A stretch of 35,476 bases of DNA from an uncultured Butyrivibrio sp. (GCA_946536145.1 CAMNEA010000026.1:1-35476); one strand, 5' to 3'; positions 8,528 to 15,837 are shown, numbered from the stretch's first letter. Numbers and translations are program-made. The notes: a model not told the origin generated them from the letters alone.

Positions 8528-8569
8528 GAAAAAGGTCTGTTCCGCATACGTGTGTATGCAAAAACAGAC
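8528..8569 (-). terminator. Attenuator hairpin in the ABC-F leader
   Basis: The minus-strand RNA reads GTCTGTT-ttt-GCATAC-acac-GTATGC-gg-AACAGAC followed by CTTTTTC, a two-part stem with a U-run, about 55 nt before the ABC-F start codon. A second copy of the 5' arm (AGGTCTGTT, at 8578-8586) just upstream can pair with the same 3' arm, giving a competing structure. This is the usual layout of ribosome-controlled attenuation of ABC-F resistance genes. Confidence 0.7.
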
Positions 8570-8583
8570 TCGCCAAAACAGAC

Positions 8584-8700
8584 CTATATATCACCCTGCG
8601 GTAATATGTAAGAATGAAGAATCCAAGCGATAATCAGATTTAAGCATACACAATAAACCCATCCACGGGTCAAAAACTGTGTTGACTTAAAAGTGATCAT
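8584..8700 (-). CDS. Leader peptide of the ABC-F gene (uORF)
   Basis: A 38-codon ORF begins ATGATCACTTTTAAG and ends with TAG exactly where the attenuator's first GTCTGTT arm begins. Its start overlaps a minimal ATG-Lys-Asn-stop ORF (8711-8700) that follows AGGTGAAGAA. The peptide is hydrophobic and aromatic (MITFKSTQFLTRGW...). Ribosomes stalled by a drug on this ORF would cover or free the attenuator arms. The ORF has no codon-use support beyond its position, so translation is inferred. Confidence 0.5.
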   Translation of the reverse strand: MITFKSTQFLTRGWVYCVCLNLIIAWILHSYILPQGDI

Positions 8701-8758
8701 CAATTCTTCATTTCTTCACCTATACACAAAAGTGCTCTTTCTTTCGATTTATAAAGCT

Positions 8759-8786
8759 ATAATATCATATTCTGTAATATTTTCAA
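8759..8786 (-). promoter_or_regulatory. Promoter of the ABC-F gene
   Basis: On the minus strand TTGAAA (8781-8786) and TATTAT (8759-8764) are 16 bp apart. The predicted start near 8752 gives a leader of about 280 nt containing the uORF and the attenuator. It lies just after the stop of the upstream SurA_N-like gene, so the ABC-F gene has its own transcription unit. Confidence 0.6.
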
Positions 8787-8799
8787 TTGATTTCCTTCA

Positions 8800-9531
8800 T
8801 CAATGCTGATTAACTGTTATTTTTCCGAGCGTTATTTTATCCAGAACGCGGTCGTTTGTCTTCAGTTTATGCCTTGGAAGAACCTCTTCCAGGTAAAAAG
8901 CCCCGTCCCAGTTCACCAGCCTGGCAGCCTCTCCGGGGTATATAGCAGGATCTATTTCTCCCATGAGAATCATAGCGTACTTTGATGCAAGTGCATGTTT
9001 TCCGGTCATATCAAAGATGATCTCTTCATCCAGACCGGTTGCCATCATCTGCTGCAGCTCCATGTTATTGATCATTTCTTTTGCATCATCCATCACCTGA
9101 GCTTCTTCACCTGTGCTAAGCACCAATCCCAGGTTAAGTGCTTCCCGATAATATATTTCTTCTGCGACACAGGAATTTATTGCAGTCTTTTTGGCCAGGT
9201 CACAAACAAATTGTGAATCCAGGCCTGCAGAAAAATGAGTATTCCACCAGTGTCCGGGATTTTCCGGGTCATATAAAAGAGCCTGCTTCTGAACAAAAGA
9301 CTCTACCTGAAATATGTAATATCCAAATTCCCTCAGTGTTATACCCGTTTCATCAACTGTAATAACCACCTCATCAAGGTGATCAGAATAATCAAACCTC
9401 CCCAGGACATGTCCGCCAATTCCAATTGATATCAATAAGAGATTTGCAATGATGATCACTGCGACAGCTCTTTTACCGGATTCTTTCATCCACTGCTCCT
9501 GCTTTGCCTGATATACCGCGTTATCTGTCAT
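8800..9531 (-). CDS. Membrane-anchored SurA_N-like protein
   Basis: Start chosen at ATG 9531, which overlaps the end of the LuxR-type gene by 11 bp; an ATG 51 nt upstream has no ribosome binding site and lies deeper in that gene. The 243-residue product has a cytosolic N-terminus of about 20 residues, one membrane helix (AVAVIIIANLLLISIGIGG) and an extracytoplasmic domain. That domain ('ITVDETGITLREFGYYIF...', an Asp/Glu-rich helical region, then 'GKHALASKYAMIL') resembles the helical N-terminal chaperone part of SurA/PrsA-type foldases, without a visible PPIase domain. The resemblance is weak. Third gene of a small operon with a MotA/ExbB-like protein and a LuxR-type HTH. Confidence 0.65.
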   Translation of the reverse strand: MTDNAVYQAKQEQWMKESGKRAVAVIIIANLLLISIGIGGHVLGRFDYSDHLDEVVITVDETGITLREFGYYIFQVESFVQKQALLYDPENPGHWWNTHFSAGLDSQFVCDLAKKTAINSCVAEEIYYREALNLGLVLSTGEEAQVMDDAKEMINNMELQQMMATGLDEEIIFDMTGKHALASKYAMILMGEIDPAIYPGEAARLVNWDGAFYLEEVLPRHKLKTNDRVLDKITLGKITVNQH

Positions 9532-9757
9532 CCATAAATAATTCTTTGAATTCCTTTCTTCCGGGAACCCAGGCCTTTTCATAGATGCGGGTAAAGTGGT
9601 TTTTTACTGTCTGCTCTGATATCCCCAGCATATAAGCAATCCTTCGGTTTGAAAACCCTGATACCTTCAGATATCCAAGCTCAAGCTCTCTTTTTGTAAG
9701 TCCGTATTTTTTAGCCACATTAAGGTAGCGCTCTTTTGTGATCCGGAAATCATTCAT
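9521..9757 (-). CDS. Stand-alone LuxR-type HTH protein
   Basis: About 78 residues consisting almost only of a GerE/LuxR DNA-binding domain: 'LTKRELELGYLKVSGFSNRRIAYMLGISEQTVKNHFTRIYEKAWV' fits the four-helix HTH with the usual 'S...IA..L.IS..TVK.H...I..K' pattern. There is no receiver or ligand domain. Two starts are possible: ATG 9757 (overlapping the previous gene by 8 nt) or ATG 9778; neither has a strong ribosome binding site, and coupling favours 9757. It is encoded between two membrane proteins, so it may take its signal from one of them. Target genes unknown; the operon's own promoter is a likely site. Confidence 0.8.
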   Translation of the reverse strand: MNDFRITKERYLNVAKKYGLTKRELELGYLKVSGFSNRRIAYMLGISEQTVKNHFTRIYEKAWVPGRKEFKELFMDDR

Positions 9758-10229
9758 CTTCCATATCCATTTCTTCATTCATTTTTCGCTCAGCATTTAA
9801 CCGCAGCGGCAAAAGAAAGAACTCGATGATAACTGCATACAGACCCGACAGGAAGCATACGGCAAGATTGGGTCCTATCATTGAAAGATCGTCGATATGC
9901 CCAAGAATAAGTACCCCGGATATTATTATAGCAAAAAGAGCTGCGAAGACAGTCAGTTTCTGCGCTGCGTCGACCGCCTCAATAATGTTTTTAAGTTCCA
10001 GGAGCCTGTAATCCTTTATCCCTACGGAGAATGCCTTCGTAAAGTCCTTCCATTCCCCCATGATCATCAGTCCCGGTATCAGTATCATAATGATAATGAG
10101 CAGAGACGGCAGGTCAAGAAACCATGCTACCGCTGATAATCCATAGCTGCCTCCAACAATCAGAAGCGTAAATACAATTACAAAAAGCAGCAACTCTCCA
10201 AGCAGAACCAGTCTTATATTCTTTTTCAT
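9750..10229 (-). CDS. Small MotA/ExbB-like membrane protein
   Basis: A 159-residue protein with four hydrophobic segments (about 8-30, 40-58, 92-110, 120-142). The pattern resembles MotA/TolQ/ExbB channels: a first helix pair ending in 'WFLDLPSLLIIIMILIPGL', a cytosolic part (about 60-90, 'WKDFTKAFSVG...'), and a final 'GPNLAVCFLSGLYAVIIEFFLLPL' helix like the conserved last helix of MotA. It is shorter than MotA (about 250 residues) and has no MotB/ExbD partner nearby. The start has AGGAG at 7 nt and a clear promoter upstream. The ion-channel role is an inference from pattern only. Confidence 0.7.
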   Translation of the reverse strand: MKKNIRLVLLGELLLFVIVFTLLIVGGSYGLSAVAWFLDLPSLLIIIMILIPGLMIMGEWKDFTKAFSVGIKDYRLLELKNIIEAVDAAQKLTVFAALFAIIISGVLILGHIDDLSMIGPNLAVCFLSGLYAVIIEFFLLPLRLNAERKMNEEMDMEDE

Positions 10230-10274
10230 AAGTATACTCCTGTCTTTAATCCATATTGTCTGTTCCGTGTTCCT

Positions 10275-10303
10275 AATATAAAACTAACACAGGCATCGTC
10301 CAA
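10275..10303 (-). promoter_or_regulatory. Promoter of the MotA-like/LuxR/SurA_N-like operon
   Basis: Minus strand TTGGAC (10298-10303) and TATATT (10275-10280) are separated by exactly 17 bp; the start codon follows about 40 nt after the expected transcription start. A miniature element begins 36 bp upstream. Confidence 0.6.
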
Positions 10304-10330
10304 ATGATATAGTACCTTTTTGAAACTATG

Positions 10331-10491
10331 TTATAATGGTTACTGTTCAGACAGAAATGCGCACTCTGCTGCGCATTTCGTGAGAAATTGATTCAGTAGT
10401 GAGCGCATTCCTTCGACGAAGTCGAACTTTAATGAATGCGCGAATACGTTACTGGAGCGAGCTGTATGCGAGTGAACAGTAACTTATAATG
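10331..10491. mobile_element. Complete miniature inverted-repeat element (MITE), copy B
   Basis: A 145-bp element (10339-10483) is bounded by 11-bp perfect terminal repeats GTTACTGTTCA / TGAACAGTAAC and flanked by the direct repeat TTATAATG (10331-10338 and 10484-10491), an 8-bp target duplication. Inside are hairpins GAAATGCGCA/TGCGCATTTC (10354-10379) and GCGCATTC/GAATGCGC (10403-10441) enclosing TTCGAC-gaa-GTCGAA. It codes for no protein. Copy A at 6656-6787 is in the opposite orientation. The parent transposase is not in the window; an 8-bp duplication fits several DDE families. Confidence 0.92.
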
Positions 10492-10508
10492 CTGTCATGG
10501 AGGCATAT

Positions 10509-11075
10509 ATGGACAATAAAAAAGTTGCAGTTATTTTCCCGGGAATGGGCTATCACAGCGATAAACCGCTTCTTTATTTTTCCAAGAGAATTGCCAGGGA
10601 AAATGGATATGAAATAATTGAAGTCAGCTATGATTTTCCTTATAAGGCCCGTGAGATCATGAATGATAAGGCCAAAATGAAGGAGGCCTTTGAGATAGCA
10701 GCCTCCCAGATAAAAGAGCATCTTGGCAGCATTTCTTTTACCGATTACAGTGATGTTGTCTTTATTGGAAAAAGTATCGGCACCGCCCTTGCTGCATATT
10801 TTGACGGTGAGCTTAAGGTCGGGGCAAGGCACCTTGTTTTCACTCCTGTCCCGCAGACTTTTGAAATGCTTGGGAAAAATGCCGGGATTGTCTTCCATGG
10901 GCTTGATGACCCCTGGTGTCCGAATGATATTGCCACAGCAAAATGTAATGAACTTAAGCTGGAGCTTCAAAACGTAAATAGCGCCAATCACTCGCTTGAA
11001 ACCAGTTCCACAGCTGCGGATATCAGAAATCTTGAGAGCATCATGGAAAAGGTAGAGAAGTTCATTAACTCTTAA
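10509..11075 (+). CDS. Small alpha/beta hydrolase
   Basis: The second ATG (10509) is chosen because GGAGG is 5 nt before it; the first ATG (10497) contains that site. The product has 188 residues. Alpha/beta-hydrolase signs are a first strand 'KVAVIFPGMGYHSDKPLLYF', the nucleophile elbow G-K-S-I-G (Ser near residue 90), an acid in 'GLDDPWC' (about 138) and His in 'NHSLE' (about 162). The compact size without a lid fits the dienelactone-hydrolase-like/YdeN-type group. Cytosolic; substrate unknown. The gene stands alone, with the MITE insertion directly in its 5' region. Confidence 0.85.
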   Translation: MDNKKVAVIFPGMGYHSDKPLLYFSKRIARENGYEIIEVSYDFPYKAREIMNDKAKMKEAFEIAASQIKEHLGSISFTDYSDVVFIGKSIGTALAAYFDGELKVGARHLVFTPVPQTFEMLGKNAGIVFHGLDDPWCPNDIATAKCNELKLELQNVNSANHSLETSSTAADIRNLESIMEKVEKFINS

Positions 11076-11114
11076 TGGTTTTCGCGTTTTGATTTTCTCC
11101 GGCTTTACGGGCTG

Positions 11115-11351
11115 TTACCTGATTTCATACATCTCACCCATATTCTTGAATCCGTCCTTTGGAGCGCATTTTCCGCAGTCCCCTCCGCAGCCTATGCTAC
11201 AGCAGGAAACATCTACTTTATGGATTATCCCCATGTGTTCCAAATATTCTATCTGTCTTTTTACATCCTCAACTGTAGTGTGAAGCTCAATCGCCAATAG
11301 TTTTTCTGTTCTGGCACGTCCATCACTTAACAGTTCAATCAAATCTCTCAT
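11115..11351 (-). CDS. feoC: FeoC-like winged-helix Fe-S regulator
   Basis: A 78-residue protein: an N-terminal winged helix ('MRDLIELLSDGRARTEKLLA', 'TTVEDVKRQIEYLEHMGIIH') and a short Cys cluster 'CCSIGCGGDCGKC' (about residues 50-62) suited to an iron-sulfur centre. This is the FeoC pattern; FeoC binds and modulates the FeoB transporter or the feo promoter. The start has GAGGG at 7 nt. It lies 24 nt after the stop of the feoB remnant. Because feoB is broken here, the protein may have lost its partner. Confidence 0.8.
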   Translation of the reverse strand: MRDLIELLSDGRARTEKLLAIELHTTVEDVKRQIEYLEHMGIIHKVDVSCCSIGCGGDCGKCAPKDGFKNMGEMYEIR

Positions 11352-11375
11352 AATAATCCCTCACAAAACTCCTGA

Positions 11376-11851
11376 TCAGAAAATGATAAGTCCAATACGG
11401 TACGCAATAGCCGCCAGAAGGAGGGCTGTCAAAGTATAATAAATGGCTATCCTTGCAGTCCATTTAACTGAATAAGTCTCCTGGAATGTAGCTGCAAGCG
11501 CTACGACACACGGCATATTGAAGGTCATTGCAAAGATAAAAGCAAGAGCTTCAGCCTTTGATACATTTGAAAGAAGTATCTCATTCAGATTCGATGCCGC
11601 CCCTGCTCCGCTCATGGCATCGTTGAAAGCTGCAGAAAGATTACCACCGGTAAACAGGGCGCTGATAACACCTATAGCACCCTCTTTTCCAACAGCAGAT
11701 GCAATAAAAGCTATAAAAAGCTGCCTTCCTTCTTCTCGACTGTCTTTCCAGGCCAGTTGCCGGCATGCTGCCTGAGCCCTGTAAGAGCATTGAAAAGTGT
11801 GGATTTACCGGAATTTGGCTGCCCAAGAAGGGCTATGGTTGCACCGCTCAT
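11376..11851 (-). pseudogene. feoB: feoB, ferrous iron transporter, internally deleted
   Basis: The start ATG at 11851 overlaps the feoA stop (ATGA). The first 46 codons are a good FeoB beginning: '[20 protein letters not shown]' with the G1 motif, then '[14 protein letters not shown]', ended by TAG at 11711-11713. In another frame, from about 11740 to the stop at 11376, the sequence resumes with '[20 protein letters not shown]' and continues to a normal FeoB C-terminus. Intact FeoB proteins have about 600-800 residues; here the rest of the G domain and most membrane helices are gone and the join is out of frame. It cannot make a working Fe(II) transporter. Confidence 0.88.
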
Positions 11852-12075
11852 CCTGCCACCTCCATAACCTCAATCCCCATGCACTCTTTCCTGTTAAGGG
11901 CAATTAGGGTGTCCCTTGAATAGATGAGCATAGGTCTGTTCTTATCATTTCTGATAACCCTTATACTGCACCCCGGTGTAAGACCAATGGATGTGATCCT
12001 GCTCATAAATCTCTCGTCGCCTGTCATTTTTTCAACAACTGCCTGACAGTCTTTTCCAAGTTTGCTTAAACTCAT
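11848..12075 (-). CDS. feoA: FeoA-like SH3-domain protein
   Basis: ATG 12075 follows AAGGAG at 6 nt; the longer in-frame ORF is not needed. The 75-residue product has the FeoA/DtxR-SH3 fold pattern: '[30 protein letters not shown]' and '[18 protein letters not shown]', where the Leu-Gly-hydrophobic 'xSxGLTPG' turn is typical. FeoA is a small cytosolic helper of FeoB. Its stop overlaps the broken feoB start by four bases. A Fur-type operator lies about 80 bp upstream. Confidence 0.88.
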   Translation of the reverse strand: MSLSKLGKDCQAVVEKMTGDERFMSRITSIGLTPGCSIRVIRNDKNRPMLIYSRDTLIALNRKECMGIEVMEVAG

Positions 12076-12153
12076 ACTTTTCTCCTTATATACTATGGAC
12101 ATTTTCAACAATATATGTTAGTATATGCTAACAGCCATATCAATACTGTCAGC

Positions 12154-12168
12154 TGATAATAATTATCA
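12154..12168. promoter_or_regulatory. Fur-type operator
   Basis: TGATAATAATTATCA is a perfect 7-1-7 inverted repeat identical to the classic Bacillus Fur box pattern (TGATAAT-N-ATTATCA). It sits between the divergent feoA operon and the cysteine-rich HMA gene, 16 bp before the latter's ATG, so it could repress both under iron-replete conditions. Confidence 0.8.
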
Positions 12169-12183
12169 AGGAAGCGTGTATAA

Positions 12184-12537
12184 ATGATTTCTAATATAAT
12201 TGCAATTGTCGTCCTGATACTCATAATTACCTTTGCGATATCAGGTTCCATTAAGCATTTCAAAGGTGAAGGCGGATGCTGCGGTGGCAGCTCCGTAGTC
12301 AAAGTTCCGGATAAAAAACTTGATAACCCTGTCATCGGTAAAAAAACATTTACTGTAGAAGGAATGCATTGTGAAAACTGCAGAAACAGAATAAAACGCA
12401 CCATCAACAGCATCGATGGCGCGTCATGTAAAGTCAACCTCAGAAAAGGTCGTGTAGATATAGAATTTGACAGAGAAATCGATGACGATGTTTTCATTAA
12501 AGCAATAGAAGATCTCGATTTTCATGTCGTATCATAA
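12184..12537 (+). CDS. FeoB-associated Cys-rich membrane protein fused to an HMA domain
   Basis: A 117-residue protein. Residues 1-22 form one membrane helix, followed by 'GEGGCCGGSS', the mark of the small FeoB-associated Cys-rich membrane proteins. From about residue 52 there is a heavy-metal-associated domain: 'KTFTVEGMHCENCRNRIKRTINSIDGASCKVNLRKGRVDIEF' (long motif, residues about 53-95) with the metal-binding C-x-x-C in G-M-H-C-E-N-C. Such HMA domains carry copper or similar metals in chaperones and P-type ATPases. The gene is divergent from feoA and shares the Fur-box region; AAGGAAG precedes the ATG. The role is probably metal handling at the membrane. Confidence 0.85.
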   Translation: MISNIIAIVVLILIITFAISGSIKHFKGEGGCCGGSSVVKVPDKKLDNPVIGKKTFTVEGMHCENCRNRIKRTINSIDGASCKVNLRKGRVDIEFDREIDDDVFIKAIEDLDFHVVS

Positions 12538-12570
12538 AAGAGATATCCCGCATTTTTTGTATCATTCCAT

Positions 12571-13242
12571 TTACCAGATTAGTGGTATAACCTTGTACTT
12601 TACTTTCTTCTTGTAATCTGAATATCCCTCAAGCCCTTCTTCAAGTACCCTTTCTTCATTGCGAATGCGTTTAGCGATTATCGGTATATATGCAAGCATG
12701 ATAACAAAAGAAATAACAGATCCCAGTATTAGAGGCATGGATAAAAACAGAAGAAATGTGCTCATGTACATGGGATGTCTGACAATTCCGTAGAGGCCTG
12801 TGTCTATAACCTTTTGATTTTGCTGCACCTCAACAGTTCTTGAAAGGTAAGCGTTTTCCTTAAGAACCTCGGCATAAAGCATATAGCCAAGCAAGAACAC
12901 CGCAGTTGCGGCATAGACTATCCAATTTGGCAAAATGGTCCAGCCAAATCGAAAATTAAGTCCCGCCACTATAAAAGCGGCAAGAAACATCAACGCGCTA
13001 AGTACGATGACAGTTTTCTGCTCAGATTGTTCTTCTTTTGCGTTAAGCCGCTTTTGCAACAGCTGCGGGCTTAACTTCATCATGACAAATCCCGCGACAA
13101 TCATGGGTACAAACAAAACACTCATAAGTAGCCACCCATTCCAATACGAAAAAGATCCCGCGGGTACAAACAAAAGAACCCCTATAAGGATCACCCCCGA
13201 TATAACTTTTATTATTGCCTGTGTAAACAATTTGCTATTCAT
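12571..13242 (-). CDS. Isoprenylcysteine carboxyl methyltransferase-like membrane protein
   Basis: A 223-residue integral membrane protein of the ICMT/PEMT-type methyltransferase family. There are five or so hydrophobic segments, then the conserved C-terminal S-adenosylmethionine region: 'VIDTGLYGIVRHPMYMS' (about 145-161), with the G-x-Y-x-x-x-R-H-P-x-Y motif, and 'RIRNEERVLEEGLEGYSDYKKKV' (about 191-213), with E-E and Y-x-x-Y features. In bacteria the methyl acceptor is usually unknown. Start with GAGGAGG at 4 nt. It stands alone; its promoter overlaps the preceding terminator. Confidence 0.9.
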   Translation of the reverse strand: MNSKLFTQAIIKVISGVILIGVLLFVPAGSFSYWNGWLLMSVLFVPMIVAGFVMMKLSPQLLQKRLNAKEEQSEQKTVIVLSALMFLAAFIVAGLNFRFGWTILPNWIVYAATAVFLLGYMLYAEVLKENAYLSRTVEVQQNQKVIDTGLYGIVRHPMYMSTFLLFLSMPLILGSVISFVIMLAYIPIIAKRIRNEERVLEEGLEGYSDYKKKVKYKVIPLIW

Positions 13243-13263
13243 ACAGCCTCCTCACCAAATGAT

Positions 13264-13293
13264 ATAATAACATATCGCAAATGGACTGATCAA
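13264..13293 (-). promoter_or_regulatory. Promoter of the methyltransferase-like gene
   Basis: Minus strand TTGATC (13288-13293) and TATTAT (13264-13269) with an 18-bp spacer, 22 bp before the ATG. The -35 box follows directly on the stem of the upstream gene's terminator. Confidence 0.5.
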
Positions 13294-13322
13294 AATAAGA
13301 CCCGGTACAAATCTACCGGGTC
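13288..13322 (-). terminator. Terminator of the phosphatase lipoprotein gene
   Basis: GACCCGGTA / TACCGGGTC stem (13314-13322 and 13299-13307) with a 6-nt loop, followed on the minus strand by TTATTTTGAT, 47 nt after the stop codon. Typical intrinsic terminator. Confidence 0.85.
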
Positions 13323-13368
13323 CTACGAAATCTGTAACAACAGATTAATTATATCTTTGAGAGCTCTC

Positions 13369-15747
13369 TTAAGCCGCGTCTTCTGCCTCGTATTCTTCTA
13401 CCAGACTGTCATAGGCTCCAATCGCCTTGTCAAAGCGATCCATTACATCCTTTGCCTTGTACAGTCCGTTAGCATCTGAGTTTATTCCCTTAAGTTTCAG
13501 ATTGTAGATCACGGGTGGATTCTCGTCATTTAAAAGTGACATCTCCTGAAGCTGCCCGGTCTTTTGATAGACCATGTCAAGGCTTATGAATTCCTGACCA
13601 TCCTTATCTTTCCACTTACTGACTACAAGCTTTCCTCCGATAGGTGTCTTTTCCAGCGTTCCGGGAAGACTGTATTCCTGGATTTCAAGAGCCGACATAA
13701 CGCTGGCCAGGTTGGAGTCATGTCCGCACAGGAAGGTGAACTGCCTGCCCTCCGCAGTGAGTTCTTTTTCAATTTCTTCAAGAAGCGGATGAGCCACATT
13801 TACTGAAACAGATGGAGCTGAAAAGAGCACATCGCCGTAAACATCTTTAATCTCTGAGATCGTCTCCCAGTCAGCTTCGGATAGATCATGACCAAAAGCT
13901 GCCTTAACAGGATCTGGCTCTTCAAAGTACTGAAGCACCAGCGCATCAGATATCTGACATGCAGTCCTTAGTGAACCTTTCACCGAAGGCTCTTTTCCCT
14001 CTTCAAAAGAAAACTCTGAGTCTCCCACGTCAAACCCTGTAAAGACGCCATTCTTGTAATCATCTGACTCCTTGACATCAATCACTTCCGAAATCAGATC
14101 ATAGTTATCACCAAGATCAGCCATGGCTGTGCCATAAATCTTTTTTATCTCTTCCTCGATATCCGCAGAGTAGTCGTCAGACATATAGGTGAACACCGGA
14201 TTAAATACAGGATCCATGGTGTCATATTCTGCATGGTACTCAACCTCTGCATTGGCAACGGGAAGAAGTCCTGCTAAAAAGAACTGCGCCGTGGCTATAG
14301 TTCTTTGCTTGGAGTTTGCGTATATGCGAACTGCCCCGTCTATTGGATGATAGTTTTGCTCAAAGAGGCCTTCTGCCTCGAGCCATTTTCTAAAATACTG
14401 GCCCATCTCGGTCTCAAGTATTCCTCCCCTTACAGAGAGCTGACTGGCCGGAGCCGACCACTCAAACCATTTGTTTGGAGTTATTGTATCCAGAGCAGAT
14501 CCCTCGCCGGAGAGCGGTGCACGAATATTGTGCCTGCTAAGAACCACTGCCTGTTCCAGGGTATAGCCCTCCCTTGAAAGAGTCTGGAGTACATTCTCAT
14601 CTGTTTCTTCACTTACGGAAGTCTCCGCGCTCTGATCCGGGAACTGGACAATATTACTGCCATCCGCAGACAATTCATAATCAGGCTCTATATACTGCTC
14701 GGCAGCTCTTTTGATAGGTTCGGGATAGATCTCCAAAAAGTCGTTTTTCATGGAGATTGGAACATAGCCCTGCTCTTTGTAAGCTGCTGATTTTTCTGCC
14801 CAGTCCTGCTTACCCCATTCCCTGACATCGTCATCTGCCACTACCATGTAAGCTTCAGAGGGGTAGGGATTTCTTTTGTCCAGACAATAGTTCATCATGC
14901 TGGTGTCGCTGCCGCTGTTTCCAAAGGCAAGGACGGGGTACTGACCGATTTCCCGCTCGATCCAGATTGTCTTATTGGCGTTCAGGTTCTTCTGAAGGAA
15001 TCCGCCGGTAAAGACAAGTTCATCACCGTCAGAATACTTGAAATCCATATTGGAAGAGACGTCTTCATATCCCTTTTCCTTGACCTCAAACTCGGTTCCT
15101 ATGACATGAGCAGGGTCAACATAATCTTTTATAGGGGAATTGGCGACGATGGCTCTGGTGGTAGTCCGCTCGGTACCACTGACTACATAGATTGTAAAAT
15201 CGTTGTCATAAAGATATCTCACCATTTCAACCATGGGTTCATAAAAGCCATCGATGTAGCGCATGTTCTCGAAGCTGTCGGTCTGTTTCTGGCCGAATTC
15301 CACCGCATAGTCATACAGCTCTTTTACAGTCATGCCGGCATAGGCTTTGGCAAAATTCCTGGCCAGCTCCTCGCCTGCCGTGTAACCGGGCTTAATCTCC
15401 AGCGCTGCTGCCTTAAGCTCATCGGATACTCTCTCCGGATGATCTATAAGACAGTAATTGATGAACATCATTGTGTCATAATATGTGTAAAAGGTTTCAC
15501 AGGTTAGAGTACCATCCATATCAAATACGGCGACACGATCCTTCACCGGGATAAAATTCTCGGTATCCTTTTTGTCAGTAACCTTCGTCACATAGTTTCG
15601 AATGCTCTGTGCTGCCGCAGAATCCGCTGTCCAGTATTCGGACAGTGCCTTTGTACTTCTTTTTCCACATCCGCTTATGCCTGTGCATGATAAAACAAGC
15701 ACAAACATTAAGATTATTGAGAGCATTCCTTTTCTTCTTTTATTCAT
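13369..15747 (-). CDS. Lipoprotein fusing a HAD phosphatase and a histidine acid phosphatase
   Basis: A 792-residue secreted lipoprotein. The signal peptide ends in lipobox I-S-G-C (Cys27). The first domain (about 70-340) is a HAD phosphatase: nucleophile motif FDMDGT (75-80), 'VVSGTE' (about 188-193), Lys in 'KNLNANK', and acidic motif 'FGNSGSDTSMM' (275-285). The second domain (about 390-770) is a histidine acid phosphatase/phytase-like unit: R-H-N-I-R-A-P (405-411, the RHGxRxP motif with N for G) and the proton-donor pair H-D in 'CGHDSNL' (676-677). Both catalytic sets look intact. It should act on phosphate esters outside the cell. GGAAGGA precedes the ATG; a terminator follows. Single-gene unit. 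Confidence 0.9.
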   Translation of the reverse strand: MNKRRKGMLSIILMFVLVLSCTGISGCGKRSTKALSEYWTADSAAAQSIRNYVTKVTDKKDTENFIPVKDRVAVFDMDGTLTCETFYTYYDTMMFINYCLIDHPERVSDELKAAALEIKPGYTAGEELARNFAKAYAGMTVKELYDYAVEFGQKQTDSFENMRYIDGFYEPMVEMVRYLYDNDFTIYVVSGTERTTTRAIVANSPIKDYVDPAHVIGTEFEVKEKGYEDVSSNMDFKYSDGDELVFTGGFLQKNLNANKTIWIEREIGQYPVLAFGNSGSDTSMMNYCLDKRNPYPSEAYMVVADDDVREWGKQDWAEKSAAYKEQGYVPISMKNDFLEIYPEPIKRAAEQYIEPDYELSADGSNIVQFPDQSAETSVSEETDENVLQTLSREGYTLEQAVVLSRHNIRAPLSGEGSALDTITPNKWFEWSAPASQLSVRGGILETEMGQYFRKWLEAEGLFEQNYHPIDGAVRIYANSKQRTIATAQFFLAGLLPVANAEVEYHAEYDTMDPVFNPVFTYMSDDYSADIEEEIKKIYGTAMADLGDNYDLISEVIDVKESDDYKNGVFTGFDVGDSEFSFEEGKEPSVKGSLRTACQISDALVLQYFEEPDPVKAAFGHDLSEADWETISEIKDVYGDVLFSAPSVSVNVAHPLLEEIEKELTAEGRQFTFLCGHDSNLASVMSALEIQEYSLPGTLEKTPIGGKLVVSKWKDKDGQEFISLDMVYQKTGQLQEMSLLNDENPPVIYNLKLKGINSDANGLYKAKDVMDRFDKAIGAYDSLVEEYEAEDAA

Positions 15748-15837
15748 AAAACATCCTTCCTTTTAACAAATTGCTTTACTATCGGTGCTTAAAGCCTCTA
15801 CTATTTTACTATACTTAGTCACGTGATAATCTTAAAT

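Noticed and set aside
10449..10991. 180-codon antisense frame over the alpha/beta hydrolase
   Set aside because: Shadow of the real gene, which has a ribosome binding site and family motifs; the frame also runs into the MITE.
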